Shown here: positions 63,074-64,000 of the stretch, one piece after another
Numbering within the stretch: position 1 is the first letter of the stretch
How the letters are laid out: each line of letters starts with the position of its first letter
NCBI RefSeq assembly: GCF_001183605.1
Contig: NZ_LFXJ01000010.1
Location: forward strand, 947,312 to 1,011,311
Direction of reading: 5' to 3'
From: Lysinibacillus xylanilyticus
GTDB lineage: Bacteria; Bacillota; Bacilli; Bacillales_A; Planococcaceae
DNA: 64,000 nt
Translations under genes and position numbers: made by a program
The notes under the pieces: model-generated
The model's database searches: none
Seen by the model: only the letters and a program-made list of their open reading frames with translations
Told to the model about the DNA's origin: nothing

Positions 63074-63382
63074 TCATGGGTGAATTAGTTGCTCAATAGT
63101 GAGAATATGATTAGCTTTAGTGTGGGGGAGTATCTTTTGTAAGTGCATAAAAATATTCTTGTCCTTAATAATAATTTGAATTTCTGTATAGCTATATTGT
63201 TTTTGGACTTCCTGAACATATTCTGTAATTTTCAATATATGATGTGGGTCTTTCATTTCTACTTCTACAAAAAAGGGCAGCGTTAATTGATGTAAACTTA
63301 AGCAACCGCGACGAATCCAAATCGCTTCATTGACGTAATAACGGATAGGTAATTGACGATTACTTGCGATAAATAAATCCAT
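63074..63382 (-). CDS. Hypothetical small protein
   Basis: 102 residues, no membrane segment. It starts M-D-L-F-I-A-S-N-R-Q-L-P-I-R-Y-Y-V-N-E-A behind a good aaggag site and ends before a strong hairpin, so it is likely real. I do not recognise a family. The 21-bp array begins about 30 bases upstream of its start. Confidence 0.65.
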   Translation of the reverse strand: MDLFIASNRQLPIRYYVNEAIWIRRGCLSLHQLTLPFFVEVEMKDPHHILKITEYVQEVQKQYSYTEIQIIIKDKNIFMHLQKILPHTKANHILTIEQLIHP

Positions 63383-63414
63383 TTATTTCTCCTTCTTTAT
63401 ATCTTGATGTTAAT

Positions 63415-64000
63415 AGTGATGGATAGAACCCGCCTCCAATTGTGGATAGAACCATGAAAATAATGGATAGCTCCGCCAAAGTGATGGATAGGACTCTCCA
63501 AGAGTGGATAGCCCGCCAAAATGATGGATAGGACTCTCCAAGTGTGGATAGCCGCGCCCAAATGATGGATATAACCTCAAAATCATGGATAGAATCCTCA
63601 AAAAGATGGATAGAACCCCCAAAATGATGGATAGAACCCCCAAAAAGATGGATAGATCCGCCAAAAAGATGGATAAGACTCTCCAAGAGTGGATAGCCGC
63701 GCCCGAATGATGGATAGAACCTCAAAAAGATGGATAGAACCCTCAAAGTGATGGATAGTCCCGCCCAAAAGATGGATAGGACTCTCAAAAAGATGGATAT
63801 AACCTCAAAATCATGGATAGAATCCTCAAAAAGATGGATAGAACCCCCAAAATGATGGATAGCTCCGCCAAAAAGATGGATAGGACTCTCAAAAAGATGG
63901 ATAGAACCCTAAATGATAGATAGAACCCTCCAAGTGTGGATAGCCCCACCAAAAAGATGGATAGAACCCTCAAAAGGATGGATAGCCCCACCAAAAAGAT
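63415..64000. repeat. Tandem array of ~21-bp units reaching the window end
   Basis: About 28 degenerate units of 19-24 bp (most 20-21), consensus gatggatagaaccctcaaaa, with variants such as gatggataggactctccaag and gtggatagccccaccaaaaa. A block of three units at ~63560-63625 recurs almost exactly at ~63790-63860, a higher-order duplication. Because 21 is seven codons, long frames appear on the minus strand (pattern R-V-L-S-I-F-L), which are not taken as genes. The array continues beyond base 64000. Confidence 0.95.

Noticed and set aside
63360..63994. Minus-strand open frames with a repeating V-L-S-I-F-L heptapeptide
   Set aside because: They arise from the 21-bp (seven-codon) repeat, lack ribosome sites, change frame at irregular units and overlap the start of a better-supported gene.

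Overview
The window is low-GC DNA with Bacillota-type Shine-Dalgarno sites and frequent TTG/GTG starts. Gene content (RpoN with an enhancer-binding activator, OpuA betaine porter, guanidine-I riboswitch with YkkCD, OmpR-type two-component systems, DUF418/DUF523 proteins) and a recurrent intergenic repeat family point to a Bacillales chromosome, most likely Lysinibacillus or a close relative. The genus is an inference, because no rRNA or tRNA is present. No prophage, CRISPR array or intact insertion sequence was seen.

Layout. 1-9.9 kb: single genes and small units (end of an acyltransferase, AraC regulator, HAD phosphatase, two GNATs, a tiny phospholipase-A2-like protein, DUF418 membrane protein, a lipoprotein plus glutathionylspermidine-synthase-like pair, YbaK, a membrane-anchored PstS-like protein). 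9.9-11.2 kb: guanidine-I riboswitch, a six-copy 41-42 bp tandem repeat, and the guanidine exporter genes ykkC/ykkD. 11.2-15.2 kb: opuAA-AB-AC and, upstream, a GntR+RCK_C regulator resembling BusR. 15.4-19 kb: an operon with GTP cyclohydrolase II, RibD, a flavin monooxygenase and a 5'-nucleotidase-like HAD, without the other riboflavin genes. 19.2-24.8 kb: IclR regulator and an acyl-CoA degradation operon (type III CoA-transferase, enoyl-CoA hydratase, two paired acyl-CoA dehydrogenases). 24.9-33.2 kb: a sigma-54 block: rpoN, amino-acid permease, sigma-54 activator, omega-aminotransferase and aldehyde dehydrogenase, with two -24/-12 promoters and matching upstream palindromes. 33.5-41.1 kb: membrane protein, sarcosine-oxidase-like flavoenzyme, purine permease with guanine deaminase, divergent LysR/MFS pair. 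41.2-48.6 kb: methyltransferase, DUF6886-like, NUDIX, TudS/DUF523, FtsX-type ABC exporter, DUF4184, DinB. 48.7-57.7 kb: three ABC-2 type exporters, one in an operon with a two-component system, two flanking a TetR gene. 57.9-63.4 kb: MerR-like coiled-coil protein, PmtA-like methyltransferase with DedA, a VanRS-type two-component system, a small hypothetical. 63.4-64 kb: a 21-bp tandem array running off the window.

The most striking non-coding feature is a family of MITE-like repeats (100-500 bp, imperfect 24-bp terminal inverted repeats) in at least eight intergenic gaps, plus a related second type. Two copies lie exactly between the putative activator sites and the sigma-54 promoters of the amino-acid catabolic genes. 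Other points of interest are the BusR-like regulator with a bipartite inverted repeat over the opuA promoter, the partial riboflavin-type operon, and the mini phospholipase A2.
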